Assembly: GCA_028023455.1 (NCBI GenBank) | Contig: JAQFVV010013377.1 | Span: forward strand, 64,001-128,000 | Origin: Epiperipatus broadwayi | Lineage: Eukaryota; Onychophora; Udeonychophora; Euonychophora; Peripatidae | Direction: 5' to 3' | Length of the DNA stretch: 64,000 bases | Part shown: in pieces, positions 33,484 to 43,970 of the stretch | Layout of the letters: every line of letters begins with the position of its first letter | Numbering within the stretch: the first letter of the stretch is position 1 | Notes under the pieces: generated by a model | Told to the model about the DNA's origin: nothing | The model's input: the letters and a program-made list of their open reading frames with translations, nothing else | The model's database searches: none | Program-made: the position numbers and the translations under genes

Positions 33484-35151
33484 ATGATCACACATACTGC
33501 GATCACACATATAGATATTTAACTATTAAAGAATATTAAATATTGTGTTTGAAATACTAAAAAGTGACTTTAAAAAAAATTATAAACAAAGAAATGTTTT
33601 AATTAAGAAAAGAGAGGGAATTAGAATCGAAAAAATTCTTATCTTTTACCCTCCAAAGTCAAGATTTTGTGAAATGAAAAATAAGTAAAGTTAGAAATAT
33701 TGAAATTGTACATTAGAAAATTAATAGTGATAAAGAAATATAAATGAAAGATAAAGTAAAATATGATGTATAAGAAAAGTAAAGTTTGAAGAGTTTAAAT
33801 AAGAGTAAAATAGAAATTTAAAACATGACTGAAAGATAAGGTTCTGGGTCATAAAAGCACACATTTGACGATAAAACGAAATGCATATAAGAAGTATGAT
33901 AAAGACAGCAATAATTTATGCTTGTCAATAATGTCAAAAATAAAAAACATTTTATTAAAAATCTGTGTAATTAAAAGAGAAATAAGAAATAAATGTACTT
34001 AGTGCTACAAAATTATGTAAAGGCAAATCTATATAAATGGCCGAAGGCGCATTCAGAAAGGAAACGTGGGAACAAAAGCGAAAACAAAAGATCGAAAGGA
34101 CAAAGGACTGTGGAATTTTTTAATTAAAAAATTTCAGTATGATTTTACAGTTGGAGACTTCTTGTCAAGAGGTTGGTGGAAAGACTGCTCCGATAATAAG
34201 CAGCCATAATTAACAAGATGTGATTTCTAACATCGGTGCCTCATCAAGAATGGCTGGCTAAAGGCCATCATGATCGCTTGCCGATCCAGACTCACTGTGC
34301 TCTAATGGTTCCTGTCTAGATGTAACAACTGCCGATGTAGTGCCTGCTGGAGGGTTCATTTTGCCTGGTCCTTGATGTCCTAAATGCGAAGGAGTTCCCA
34401 CAACCAAAATCTAACCTAAGAGCAACCGTTCCCTGATAAAGAAGTGGAGAAATTCCATGTGGCGGTCAGCAAGACTTCAAGTTAATTCAGAGTCTTAATA
34501 ACCTAGGTAAATATGTATACTAGATTTTATATTTCCATGTGCACATACCTTTAATTTAGACAATGGCCAAATTCTTACTTTGAATGATACATTCTAACTT
34601 TTTTATACATACACGGAATGACGATTATGAATGTACAATCATTTATAGGATCATTTTATTTTGTTTTACTCATAGCATTATAGCATCTAATCTATTTTTA
34701 TTGTGTGTAAATGATTTAAAGTATTTCTTTTATTGTATAATCTATTGTATTAAATATTTATTATTGATTTAAATCTGTTTCGTTTTGTTCTTCACCACTC
34801 CAAAAAATAATATAATCTTAGGGTTTGGGAAAATAATTATTGCTCATTATGAGTACTGAATTAACATGTGAAGCTGTTTGTGCAGTATTTTGATCCCATT
34901 AAAATTTATAAATATCCAAGCGCTGTAACTCTGTTAAATCTTACAGCAGTCGAGATAGTTGACTGGGAAAAATAACCTGGGGCTATACCCATATAGTTAC
35001 AGGTTCGGTCAAGTACAGATATAGACTCATTTATGTCCGTATTTTTTCTCTGCTTATGGTAGCGGGAAGTGTACAATCATGAACTTTAGAATTCCCCATT
35101 ATACATAAATAAAAGGGATGTTAAGCTTTTGATCGACGTGTTTCCATTACA
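33482..35151 (+). repeat. 5' LTR of a gag-only LTR retrotransposon
   Basis: Matches 38691-40358 over its whole 1.67 kb with only scattered differences and short indels, and begins TGATGATC and ends ...CCATTACA. Internal features are a TATA box, a long transcribed part with a consensus-like splice donor word (ctag|gtaaat, 34503-34512), and an AATAAA-type signal near 35107. Very long LTRs are usual for non-autonomous LTR elements. A small open frame conserved between the LTRs (39200-39415 in the 3' copy) has no recognisable domain. Confidence 0.9.
34029..34038 (+). promoter_or_regulatory. Candidate TATA box in the 5' LTR
   Basis: CTATATAAAT, conserved at 39236-39245 in the 3' LTR and in looser form at about 5415 in the solo-LTR-like relic. 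It would place the transcription start near 34060, making U3 about 580 bp. Confidence 0.5.
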
Positions 35152-35152
35152 T

Positions 35153-35172
35153 TTTGGGGGACAATCTGGGAT
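35153..35172 (+). other. Candidate primer-binding site
   Basis: Just inside the 5' LTR the sequence reads TTTGGGGGACAATCTGGGAT. TGGGGG...GGGAT is reminiscent of tRNA-Pro type sites but several middle bases differ. The priming tRNA is therefore uncertain. Confidence 0.35.
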
Positions 35173-36341
35173 TTCTATTGCTGTGCAATTAGTGGTCACA
35201 TGTTGAATAAATTGCATAAGATATCTTAAATATTTTCTAAAAAAAATTATATAAATATGTGTTTTCAAAATATATAAAATTAGCTTCGTAAGTTAGAGTG
35301 GTGAGAAGCGAAAACGAAGTGGATAAGTTTTTACTTTATAATACTTTTAATGTGTTTCGACATCAAATGTGTACAAAGGATAGAAAGAGAGGGAAATTTG
35401 CTTTAACATTAAGAAAGTTTTGAAATTCGTAGTGATGTATTTAATATAAGACAAAAGATATCCAAATATAATCATCATGAACAAAGAATTGATTATCTCG
35501 ATCTAATTGCTGTCAATGAAATATCAATCATTTCAGAAAAAAAAGTGAATAAAACAAAGTTTCAGGAAGGTTTTAATGATAAATGATAAAACTGTTCGTG
35601 TATATAAGTTAAATTGAAGAAAATATATGTATGATTCTAGAATAGTCACATAACTTAGTTAAGTTGAGGAAAATATATATGTCTGATTTTAAAAATAATT
35701 GTGAGGATAACTTGATGAATAAATTACTAACATAGCCTGTACAATGAAGTATATCTGTTAAATGGAAGGAAATATATATGTATGATTTTAAAATAGTAAA
35801 GTGATCAATAAAGTACAAACATAGTGTGTGTAATGAAGGAGGTTAGTATGTTAAAGAAATATATATGTGTATGATTTTTTTTTAAAACAGCCATAACCTT
35901 AAAGTGATCGAACATTATAAACGTAATATTAGAAAATATATATCAGAAGTGCGTACTGTAGGAAATACAGTCAAATAGAATGAATTTCATTATATATATC
36001 CTTAACAGAGAGGAATAAAGTATAGTATTTAAGTTAAATTAAATTTAAAAAATATATAAGTGCATCATTTAGTTAAGTAGAGTGAGTCAGAGTTGGTTAA
36101 GTTGGGGAAATATAGGACAGTCATCAAGGAGGGGCAGGCAGTCAAACGAATCTATGGCAGGGAGACAAGATGGTGAATCAGAGTGCGGATGTTTGGGTTG
36201 GCTTGTGGTTTAAATGCTAACTAACAAATAACAGAAATTAAATCGCTAATCAAAGTAAAAAGCAAATGGTAGAAAGAATTTTTCATATAAATATACCCAG
36301 AAGAGCTTAGTAAGATAATAATAACAAACACAGATCAAGGG
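35172..36341. other. Leader region of the gag-only LTR element
   Basis: Untranslated internal sequence between primer site and gag. It contains several diverged direct copies of a ~65 bp motif with aatatatatgtatgatttt (around 35620-35880). No gene. Confidence 0.5.
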
Positions 36342-37406
36342 TTGGATAAATTGATATCTATGCATACAAGGTCCCAAGCTAAAATGGATCTTCAAGAAAA
36401 TGATGTAAGAGAAGTGGATGAAGATAAGGAGAGGGAAGTGAAAGATAAAATAAACTATAGAGATATAATGGATATGCAAATGCAAATGAGGGTTGAGCAA
36501 CAGCAATTCATGAAGGAATACGTGGACAGACAGGAGAGAAGTATGGAAGAATGGCAGGTAAAGATAGAAATAGACAACCAGAAAAGAATTGCTTAAAGCC
36601 ATTCAAGAAATTAGAAATGACTTCATCCAGCAATCAGAGGCTAAGGACACAAGAAATATATGTGACAGGGAAATTAAGTGGGATGAACAAAAGAGTATGG
36701 AGCCATGTGTATATAATGAATTAGAAAGGGCAGAGAGTATAGGTAGGGAGTCATCAGAGTTTGATCTGAGCGAAGACATAGGGCAGCCAGAGAAGAGAAT
36801 AAGAAAGTTAGATAAAGAAGTGGAAGTGATGAGTAGAAAATAATAGGATGCTGATGGGCATGCAGAAGGATCTGTCAGATAGTGAAGGCAGTAGAAAGGT
36901 TAGACACAAATTGTGAAGAGAGGATAAGTACGTCAGCCAGTAACAGTGCCAATACCAAAGTAAAAGGCATAAGACCAAGAACCACTGGAGAAAGTACAGA
37001 TATGGGCTATGGGAATTGCATTGATTATCCTATTGGCTTCCAACAATTTCTACAAATACAAGTTTTCACTGGAAACACTAGAGAAAGCCCTATGGAGCAC
37101 CGGGGAAGCCTGGAGCAGTATTTCAAGTTTAGTAGGATGAATGAGGAGGCCAAGATAGTGGTCACCTGCAGTCACTTTCAGGGTGAATCTCAAGTCTGGT
37201 GGAACTCACTGTTCCAGAAACCCACCACATTTACAGGGTATCACAAGGCTTTGAGGACCAGTTATTGGAGTGAGGAACTCCAAGAAGATATGCTGCATCG
37301 GATAATACAGGAGAAATGGAGAGTGGAGGAATCATTTACAACATTCTTCCGCTGTCAAGTAGCCAAGTTACGGATGATGACCACAAACCCATTATCTGAG
37401 ATGTGA
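36342..37406 (+). pseudogene. Gypsy-type gag of the gag-only LTR element
   Basis: Three consecutive frame pieces. 36342-36596 begins MDKLISMHTRSQAKMD, a basic start common in Gypsy gag (HTRSQAK), followed by a highly charged coiled-coil-like stretch rich in Glu, Gln and Met. 36589-36843 continues the charged region. 36882-37406 contains the capsid: FQQFLQIQVFTGNTRESP, CSHFQGESQVWWNSLF, KPTTF and SEELQEDMLHRIIQEKW. A further frame change lets capsid-like sequence run on past 37406 (RGFPKEIEQT, about 37415-37560). There is no zinc knuckle, protease or RT. Capsid forms the particle in which reverse transcription occurs; this copy is broken by at least two frameshifts. Confidence 0.7.
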
Positions 37407-37560
37407 ATTCTCCGAATAACTAGGCGTGGGTTCCCAAAAGAGATAGAACAGACACTAATAAGTACAGAGAGGAAGATGATGGACTGTGTGGCAAAGTTGT
37501 TAAGTGCATTGGATACCATCAGGGCCAACCAGAAGGAGGATGGATGTAAACCTAGAACCA

Positions 37561-38667
37561 CTTATAATAAAGAACCACTTACAATAAAAAGTGGATGGGA
37601 TCCTAGTGAAGGATGATGGCAAGAAAACCGAAGATATTCTACAGAGTGGAACCCAAGGAGGCAGAAAAATGGACAACAAAGATTGAAGACAGAATGGAAG
37701 CATCCATATGACAGGACTGAAGACCGAGAACTTAGGGATCAAAATCTGCATCCCAGAGGAGGCAGATGTGATGTCAATAGAGAAAGACAACCACCAGATA
37801 AAACCTAAGTGCAATCACCAATAAAGAAAGGATTCACTGATACCAGATTGTAAATGGAATTGGACCATGAGTAATGGAAAATGTACATGAAATTAGGAAC
37901 TATTGATCATGATAATATAAAGGAATGATGAGCCAGTAAATGGCCAAACAGTATAAAGGACTTTATCCAAACTAAGAAAAACATGATAGATAGTAGCATG
38001 AGACCGTAGATAGAGGCTGAAGGTGTGTAGGTATAGATATTTGTAGGTGGATCTTAGCAGTATATGGTAAGCCTTCTCTGTTATGCATTCATGTGTGTTC
38101 TGTGATCACCAGATCTTATTAGATAGAGAAGACAGGGACAGAGTTCCTCTTCTCATAATGACTCACTGGATTAAGATTTCCAGTTAGATATTTGACAAAT
38201 ATCGTGAGTCAATGGATTAGAAACCAATGTATGGGGAAAGAACTCCTTTATAAAAAATACGAGCTATCAGTAAAATATTCTGAGCTCATGGATGAGCTGG
38301 ACAAAAAGATGCCAGCCTCCCAACTCACCTTGGGATAGTGACCAGTGTGGTCACTCAGAGGGTTATCATTTGTAAAATGTGAGGTATGAACAGGTTTAAT
38401 CGGGTCACACAGATATCCTGTGAACTCAAACCTATATATACAAGTAGGAGGCAGAAATAAACTCATGTATTGTTTATAGCAAGATTAAATCGGTTTAGTA
38501 ATACTGGTTGGGTCATCAGAGTAGGGTTGTAATTTGCCAGGTCACCTCTCTAGGAATAATCTCATCACTAAGTTGTAAGAGTACATATATGAGAGGGTTG
38601 TAACAGTAGTTAGGAGTGGCTAGCATTAAGTGCGTTACATTAAAAAAAATTTTAGCAAAAAAATTTT
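37561..38667. other. Internal region with no recognisable pol
   Basis: Where protease, RT, RNase H and integrase should lie there is only about 1.1 kb of sequence without any of their motifs on either strand. The element is therefore a deletion derivative or a gag-only lineage that needs pol from a relative. Confidence 0.6.
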
Positions 38668-38680
38668 AAAAGGAGGGAAA
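38668..38680 (+). other. Polypurine tract
   Basis: AAAAGGAGGGAAA directly before the 3' LTR, the normal plus-strand primer. It is followed by TGGTGTAATG and then by the first base shared with the 5' LTR, so the true LTR start could be 38681, 38684 or 38691. Confidence 0.65.
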
Positions 38681-38690
38681 TGGTGTAATG

Positions 38691-40358
38691 TGATGATCGC
38701 ACAAACTGCGATCACACATATAGATATTTAACATTTAAAGAATATTAAATATTGTGTTTGCAATACTAAAAAGCGAGTTTTAAAAAAATTATAAACAAAG
38801 AAATGTTTTAATTAAGAAAATAGAGGGAATTAGAATCGAAAAGATTCTTATCTTTTACCCTCCAAAGTCAAGATTTTCTGAAATGAAAAATAAGTAAAGT
38901 TAGAAATATTGAAATTGTACATTAGAAAATTAATAGTGATAAAGAAATATAAGTGAAAGACAAACTAAAATATGATGTATAAGAAAAGTAAAATTTGAAG
39001 AGTTTAAATAAGAGTAAAATAGAAATTTAAAACATGACTGAAAGAAAAGGATCTGGGTCATAAAAGTACACATTTGACGATAAAATGAAATGCGTGTATG
39101 AAGTATGATAAAGACCAATAAATTATGCTTGTCAATAATGTCAAAAATAAAAAACATTTTATTAAAAATCTGTGTAATTAAAAGATAAATAAGAAATAAA
39201 TGCACATAGTGCTACAAAATTATTTAAAGGCAAATCTATATAAATGGCCGAAGGTGCATTCAGAAGGAATGGTGGGAACAAAAGCGAAAACAAAGGATCG
39301 AAAGGACAAAGGACTGTGGAATTTTTTAATTAAAAAATTTCAGTATGATTTTAGAGTTGGAGACTTCTTGTCAAGAGGTTGGTGGAAAGACTGCTCTGAT
39401 AATAAGCAGCCATAATTAACAAGATATGATTTCTAACATCGGTGCCTGATCAAGAATGGCTGGCTAAGGGCCATCATGATCGCTTGCCAATCCACACTCA
39501 CTGTGCTCTAATGGTTCCTGTCTAGATGTAACAACTGCCAATGTAGTGCCTGCTGGAGGGTTTGTTTGGCCTGGTCCTTGATGTCTTAAATGCGGAGGAG
39601 TTCCCACAACCAAAATCTAACCTAAGAGTGACCGTTTCCTGATAAAGTGGAGAAATTCCACATGGTGGTCAGCAAGACTTCAAGTTAATTCAGAGACATG
39701 ATAATCTAGGTAAATATGTATACTACATTTTATATTTCCATGTGCACATACCTTTAATTTAGACAATGGCCAAATTCTTACTTTGAATGATACATTCTTT
39801 AACTTTTTTATATATACACGGAATGACGATTATAAATGTACAATCATTTATAGGATCTTTTTATTTTGTTTTACTCATAGCATTATAGCATCTAATCTGT
39901 TTTTTTATTGTGTGTAAATGATTTAAAGTATTTCTTTTATTGTATAATCTATTGTATTAAATATTTATTATTGATTTAAATGTTTCGTTTCATTCTTCGC
40001 CACTCCAAAAAATAATATAATCTTAGGGTTTGGGAAAATAATTATTGCTCATTATGAGTACTGAATTAACATGTGAAGCTGTTCATGCAGTATTTTGATC
40101 CCATCCAAAATTTATAAATATCCAAGCGCTGTAACTGTTAAATCTTACAGCAGTCGAGAGATAGTTGACCGGGAAAAATAACCTGGGGCTATACCCGTAT
40201 AGTTACAGGTTCGGTCAAATATGGATATAGACTCGTTTATGTCAGTATGTTCTCCCTGCTTGCAGTAGCGGGAAGTGGACAATCTTGAATTTTAAGAATT
40301 CCTCATTATACATAAATAAAAGGGAAGTTAAGCTTTCGATCGGTGTGTTTCCGTTATA
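38691..40358 (+). repeat. 3' LTR of the gag-only LTR retrotransposon
   Basis: 1,668 bp counterpart of 33482-35151. The last bases read CCGTTATA against CCATTACA in the 5' LTR, suggesting loss of the terminal CA by C-to-T change. The two LTRs differ by a low percentage of bases by eye, so insertion is moderately old. No clear target duplication, since the left flank is a TA run. Confidence 0.9.
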
Positions 40359-40369
40359 TATTGTATCAG

Positions 40370-41165
40370 TAAAAACCATTCATATGTCACATGACCTATA
40401 TAGCTTGCATTATCAATGTGTAATATATAAAGAACCTGTTAATAGCTCTAAACAAACTTTTTTAAAGATAAATGCTACAAGAAAAAGTACCTGAACCTTT
40501 ATTTATGTATTTCACCACCCCCAAAAACAGTTTCAAGCTATGGCTCTCTTCAGTGAAGAGCTAGGACATTAGATTCAAATTACTAACTAAAGCCAAACAT
40601 TTATCTAATTTTTAAATATTAAGAAAAAAAACTTTACATATCTTTAAATTCAGCTGTTTATTCTAAAGAAACTATATCGGCCTGAACTAAATTCAGTGAT
40701 CCCATATATTAGTATGCTTAGCAATTTAATATAGCCAAAGCCTTAATAACAAAATTATAATATTAGTAGAAACCAGTCTTATGTCACATGACCTATATAA
40801 CTTGCATGACCAATATGTAATATATAAAGAGCCTGCTAATAACTCTAAACAAGCTATAAGAGAAAGTTTCAAGCTATGGCATTTATCTTTCAAAAAAACT
40901 TGTTTAAAGCTATTAGCAGGCTCTTTATATATAACATATTGGTAATGCAAGCTATATAAGTCATATGACATATGACTGCTTTTTTTAAATATAATTTTTC
41001 TATTACAGTTTTGGCTATATTAAATTGCTAAGCCTACTAATATATGGGATTACTGAATTTAGTTCAGGATCGTATAGTTTCTTTTGTTAAAGAACTGAAT
41101 TTAAAGACATGTAGGTGTCTGAAGATTTACATCTTTTTCCCTAATATTGAAGAATTTAAAAACTA
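40370..41165. mobile_element. Foldback element, family 2, copy B
   Basis: A partial unit (40370-40500), a full direct unit (about 40545-40865) and an inverted unit (about 40900-41160). cacatgacctatata, gtaatatataaagagcctg and ctaaacaag in the direct unit are mirrored by cttgtttaaagc, caggctctttatatata and tatataagtcatatgac in the inverted unit. gccttaataacaaaat and gaactaaattcag(t/a)gat relate it to copy A at 24.5-25.6 kb. It starts within a dozen bases of the 3' LTR end. No coding frame. Confidence 0.75.
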
Positions 41166-41179
41166 TTTGTTGGTTTCTT

Positions 41180-41214
41180 CACCGGCCAATGCTTTGACAC
41201 ATAAAAAAAAAAAA
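41180..41214 (+). mobile_element. SINE tail fragment
   Basis: caccggccaatgctttgaca then cataaaaaaaaaaaa matches the 3' end of the SINE family seen at 6.6, 12.4 and 59.4 kb. The tRNA-like head is missing, so it is 5'-truncated. Confidence 0.6.
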
Positions 41215-42399
41215 CTATAATAATTTTATTGGCTTCATTTTTTAATACTTAAGAGAAAATATAATTTCATAAAGTATTTCTTAATGACTTCCCAAACAGA
41301 TTTTATTTATCAACACTTGTATAAAATATGCAGGTTTATTTTTAAAATTATTCATACTGAGGAAATTGTATAAATAAACAGAAGTGCTCACATATTTAAA
41401 ACAAATAATTTAATATTAATATACAAATATAGAATACAATTATAAATTTAATATTGCAACACAAAAATATTTAAAGTAAAGAAATTATATTTATAATACA
41501 TATTTATGTGTAGAACAAATAATTCCTGCATTTTTTTTTACTTTGTGTGTGTGTGTGTAATTAAACTTATGTATTTAGATTTAATAAAATTAGTTCACTT
41601 AGTTTATTAGAATATTTATTAAATTTTACTTATTAAAAAGTCATATATAAGATATTTTACACATAAACTTATCTGGATTAAATAAATTATTATTGTATTG
41701 ATGTTATCTGAAATACAAAGGTATTAGGTAAGATAATGTATGTAAAATTCCATTTACATTGTCATATCCTAATATGAGTAAACATATTTTACATCCCTAA
41801 ATTTATTTTCTTACTTTATAAAACCCTGAAATAAATCATTTATCAACTTTATACTTAATATTGCTAACCTTCATTTAAAACACAGAGTAAGCTACTCTTG
41901 GTTAGTTTTTATAGTGAGAAACATATTTGCGAAATATTTTATTAAAATATAACATGTAAATTTATTTATTATCTAATTAAATTTGAATGTTATAAAAGTA
42001 TAGAATAGCTTTTTCTTATGAGAAAATATACAACTTTTATCTAGGCAATTGCAAAATATGTTTGTGAATCACACTTTTATTTTATTTCTACCATTTCAAA
42101 TGATATTTGTATTGTGCAAGTTAATTTGTTTGAAGATTTTTTTCATATATGTATGTAATTATTAAAATCAGTCAATACTCAAACAATCCCAATATCAATA
42201 ACAATCAACAATCTGATCTGTTGTCAAGGCAAACCTCTTTTAACAATAAAGGTGAAATCCAACTTTTATTTTTTTTTCATAAAATTATATTTTTAACTTT
42301 TATTTATTGTCTAATATATTTATATAGTCAATAGACAATGAAACATAAATGCTGGGATTATGTGTTATGTAGTTAGTTAATAAATATAGCATTCAAAAG

Positions 42400-42455
<56 letters not shown>

Positions 42456-42959
42456 AAGCAGTAAAATCTATTGCACATATTTTGCTTGTTTGGAACCTTC
42501 AAACAGGGATTCAAAGTCAGTTGTGTAGTAATAAATCACTAGGGAGTGCAGGTATACATATGCATGTGCTTATTTTACCTCCTGTTAGTTAAGCCTTATC
42601 CTCATTTAATAATGTCAATTTAATTATAAAATATATAAATTTCCATCACGGTAAATAATCATGCATGTGTGTGTGTGTAACAGATAAATGGTTATAATAA
42701 TGTTATTAAATGTGTTCAGGTTACATATATATTTTTATTCGTGTACTATTTAATTTGAGAGAAAGTTCTAGAGAGTAACTGAAAATTTGCAAACAAAAGA
42801 CATGCATTATTTGAAAAAAAAAGCTTTTGTTGGCATAGATTTATTTTAAAAGATTTACATTATTTAACATTTATCCTGTGGGTCTATTTTTAATTCAAAA
42901 TAGACTGAAACGATGCTCTCTCGAACTTATATCTCATTCATATTTTAAAATAAAGGTAT
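41215..42959. other. AT-rich non-coding DNA
   Basis: No gene; short TG run at 41547-41558 and a long TA run at 42400-42453. Confidence 0.6.
42400..42453. repeat. (TA)n microsatellite
   Basis: About 27 TA units. Confidence 0.95.
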
Positions 42960-43176
42960 AACAGTTGACCATTAATGGACATCCCGGGATTACCAGAGGA
43001 AGTTGCAGTGAGTGTAAATACAGCCAAATTTTCTATATAGAACACTCTGCATTTGATTTTTTGAAGGCATTGCCGGATGAATCTATATCACTCAAAATTT
43101 TAACATTATGAATAGTGAGTAGAAAAGAAATTTGCTTCCCTGATCTTTCCAAGATCAGATCCATGCTGCTATACTC

Positions 43177-43353
43177 TTATGCCATCACCACATAAATACT
43201 TTGGAGACAGGGCATAAGCTTAAGAAGGAAAGTATTAGAATGATAAATCATACTAAAGAGAGAAGAGATAGAAAAATAAAGGAAGCTATATTAATTAGAA
43301 GCATTAGGCCATCTCTTAATAAAGATCATGGTTTGAAAATGTTGATTGTGTAG
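43177..43353 (+). pseudogene. Penelope-type GIY-YIG endonuclease tail (family 4)
   Basis: An open segment reads HKLKKESIRMINHTKERRD, then RKIKEAILIRSIRPSLNKDHG and a stop. The R-KIKEAI-I...PSLN-D-G pattern is the conserved end of Penelope endonuclease domains and differs in detail from the three other families in the window. Upstream, 42975-43090 may be the decayed catalytic part (a CSECKY segment) in another frame. No RT is attached. Confidence 0.6.
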
Positions 43354-43896
43354 GGATTTCTTATTAATGAATAGGTATGTGTAAATTTTGAGGAGTGGAA
43401 TAAGATATAGTTTCCAAATGAGTTCATAGAGGGCGTAAGGGTGAAGAGATTAAGGAAGTATGGAAATTTTTAAATTTTTTGAAATTGTTTCAGTTGTAGA
43501 AGAAAGGGTACTGAGATAAAAGGTAAGATTGGTTAAAAGTAAAAATTAAGAGGAAGTAAAATTGTAAAGTTATTATGTTAATATTATTTGTTATTGATTA
43601 ATGTGTAATATATAAATAATCAAAATAGAAGAAATAAATTAAATTAAAACGTAAATTTTAAATTTAAATATTAATATGGAAAAATAAATGTTAAAAATAC
43701 ATAGAATTTTTTTTTTAAAAAATTTTAAATAAAAGAAGTTAATTGAGTATAAGGGTGGATAAAGAAGTTTTTAGATTATAGAGATAGTAAGGATCCATAT
43801 TTAAGAAAATAGTTGGAGTATTTGGAATGTTGTTTTTATTTTTATATTTATATGTATATTTGTGTATGTATATGTATGTGTATATATATATATATA

Positions 43897-43970
43897 TGCG
43901 AAGGTCACATTTGTGCTAACCTTCTAGGTTGGCACCAGAGAGAAATGTGCGAAGGTCACATTTGTGCTAA
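43897..43970 (+). repeat. 23 bp direct repeat before the LINE
   Basis: tgcgaaggtcacatttgtgc followed by taa occurs at 43897-43919 and 43948-43970, a 51 bp period. The second copy ends at the start of the LINE open frame. It may be the truncated end of a tandem array or of another LINE's tail. Confidence 0.75.

Noticed and set aside
36246-36602. 118-codon minus frame opposite gag
   Set aside because: Antisense shadow of the gag coding sequence; the hydrophobic composition results from reading the charged gag strand backwards.
39200-39415. 71-codon plus frame in the 3' LTR as a gene
   Set aside because: It lies over the TATA box and presumed transcription start of the LTR and has no domain; conservation follows from LTR identity.
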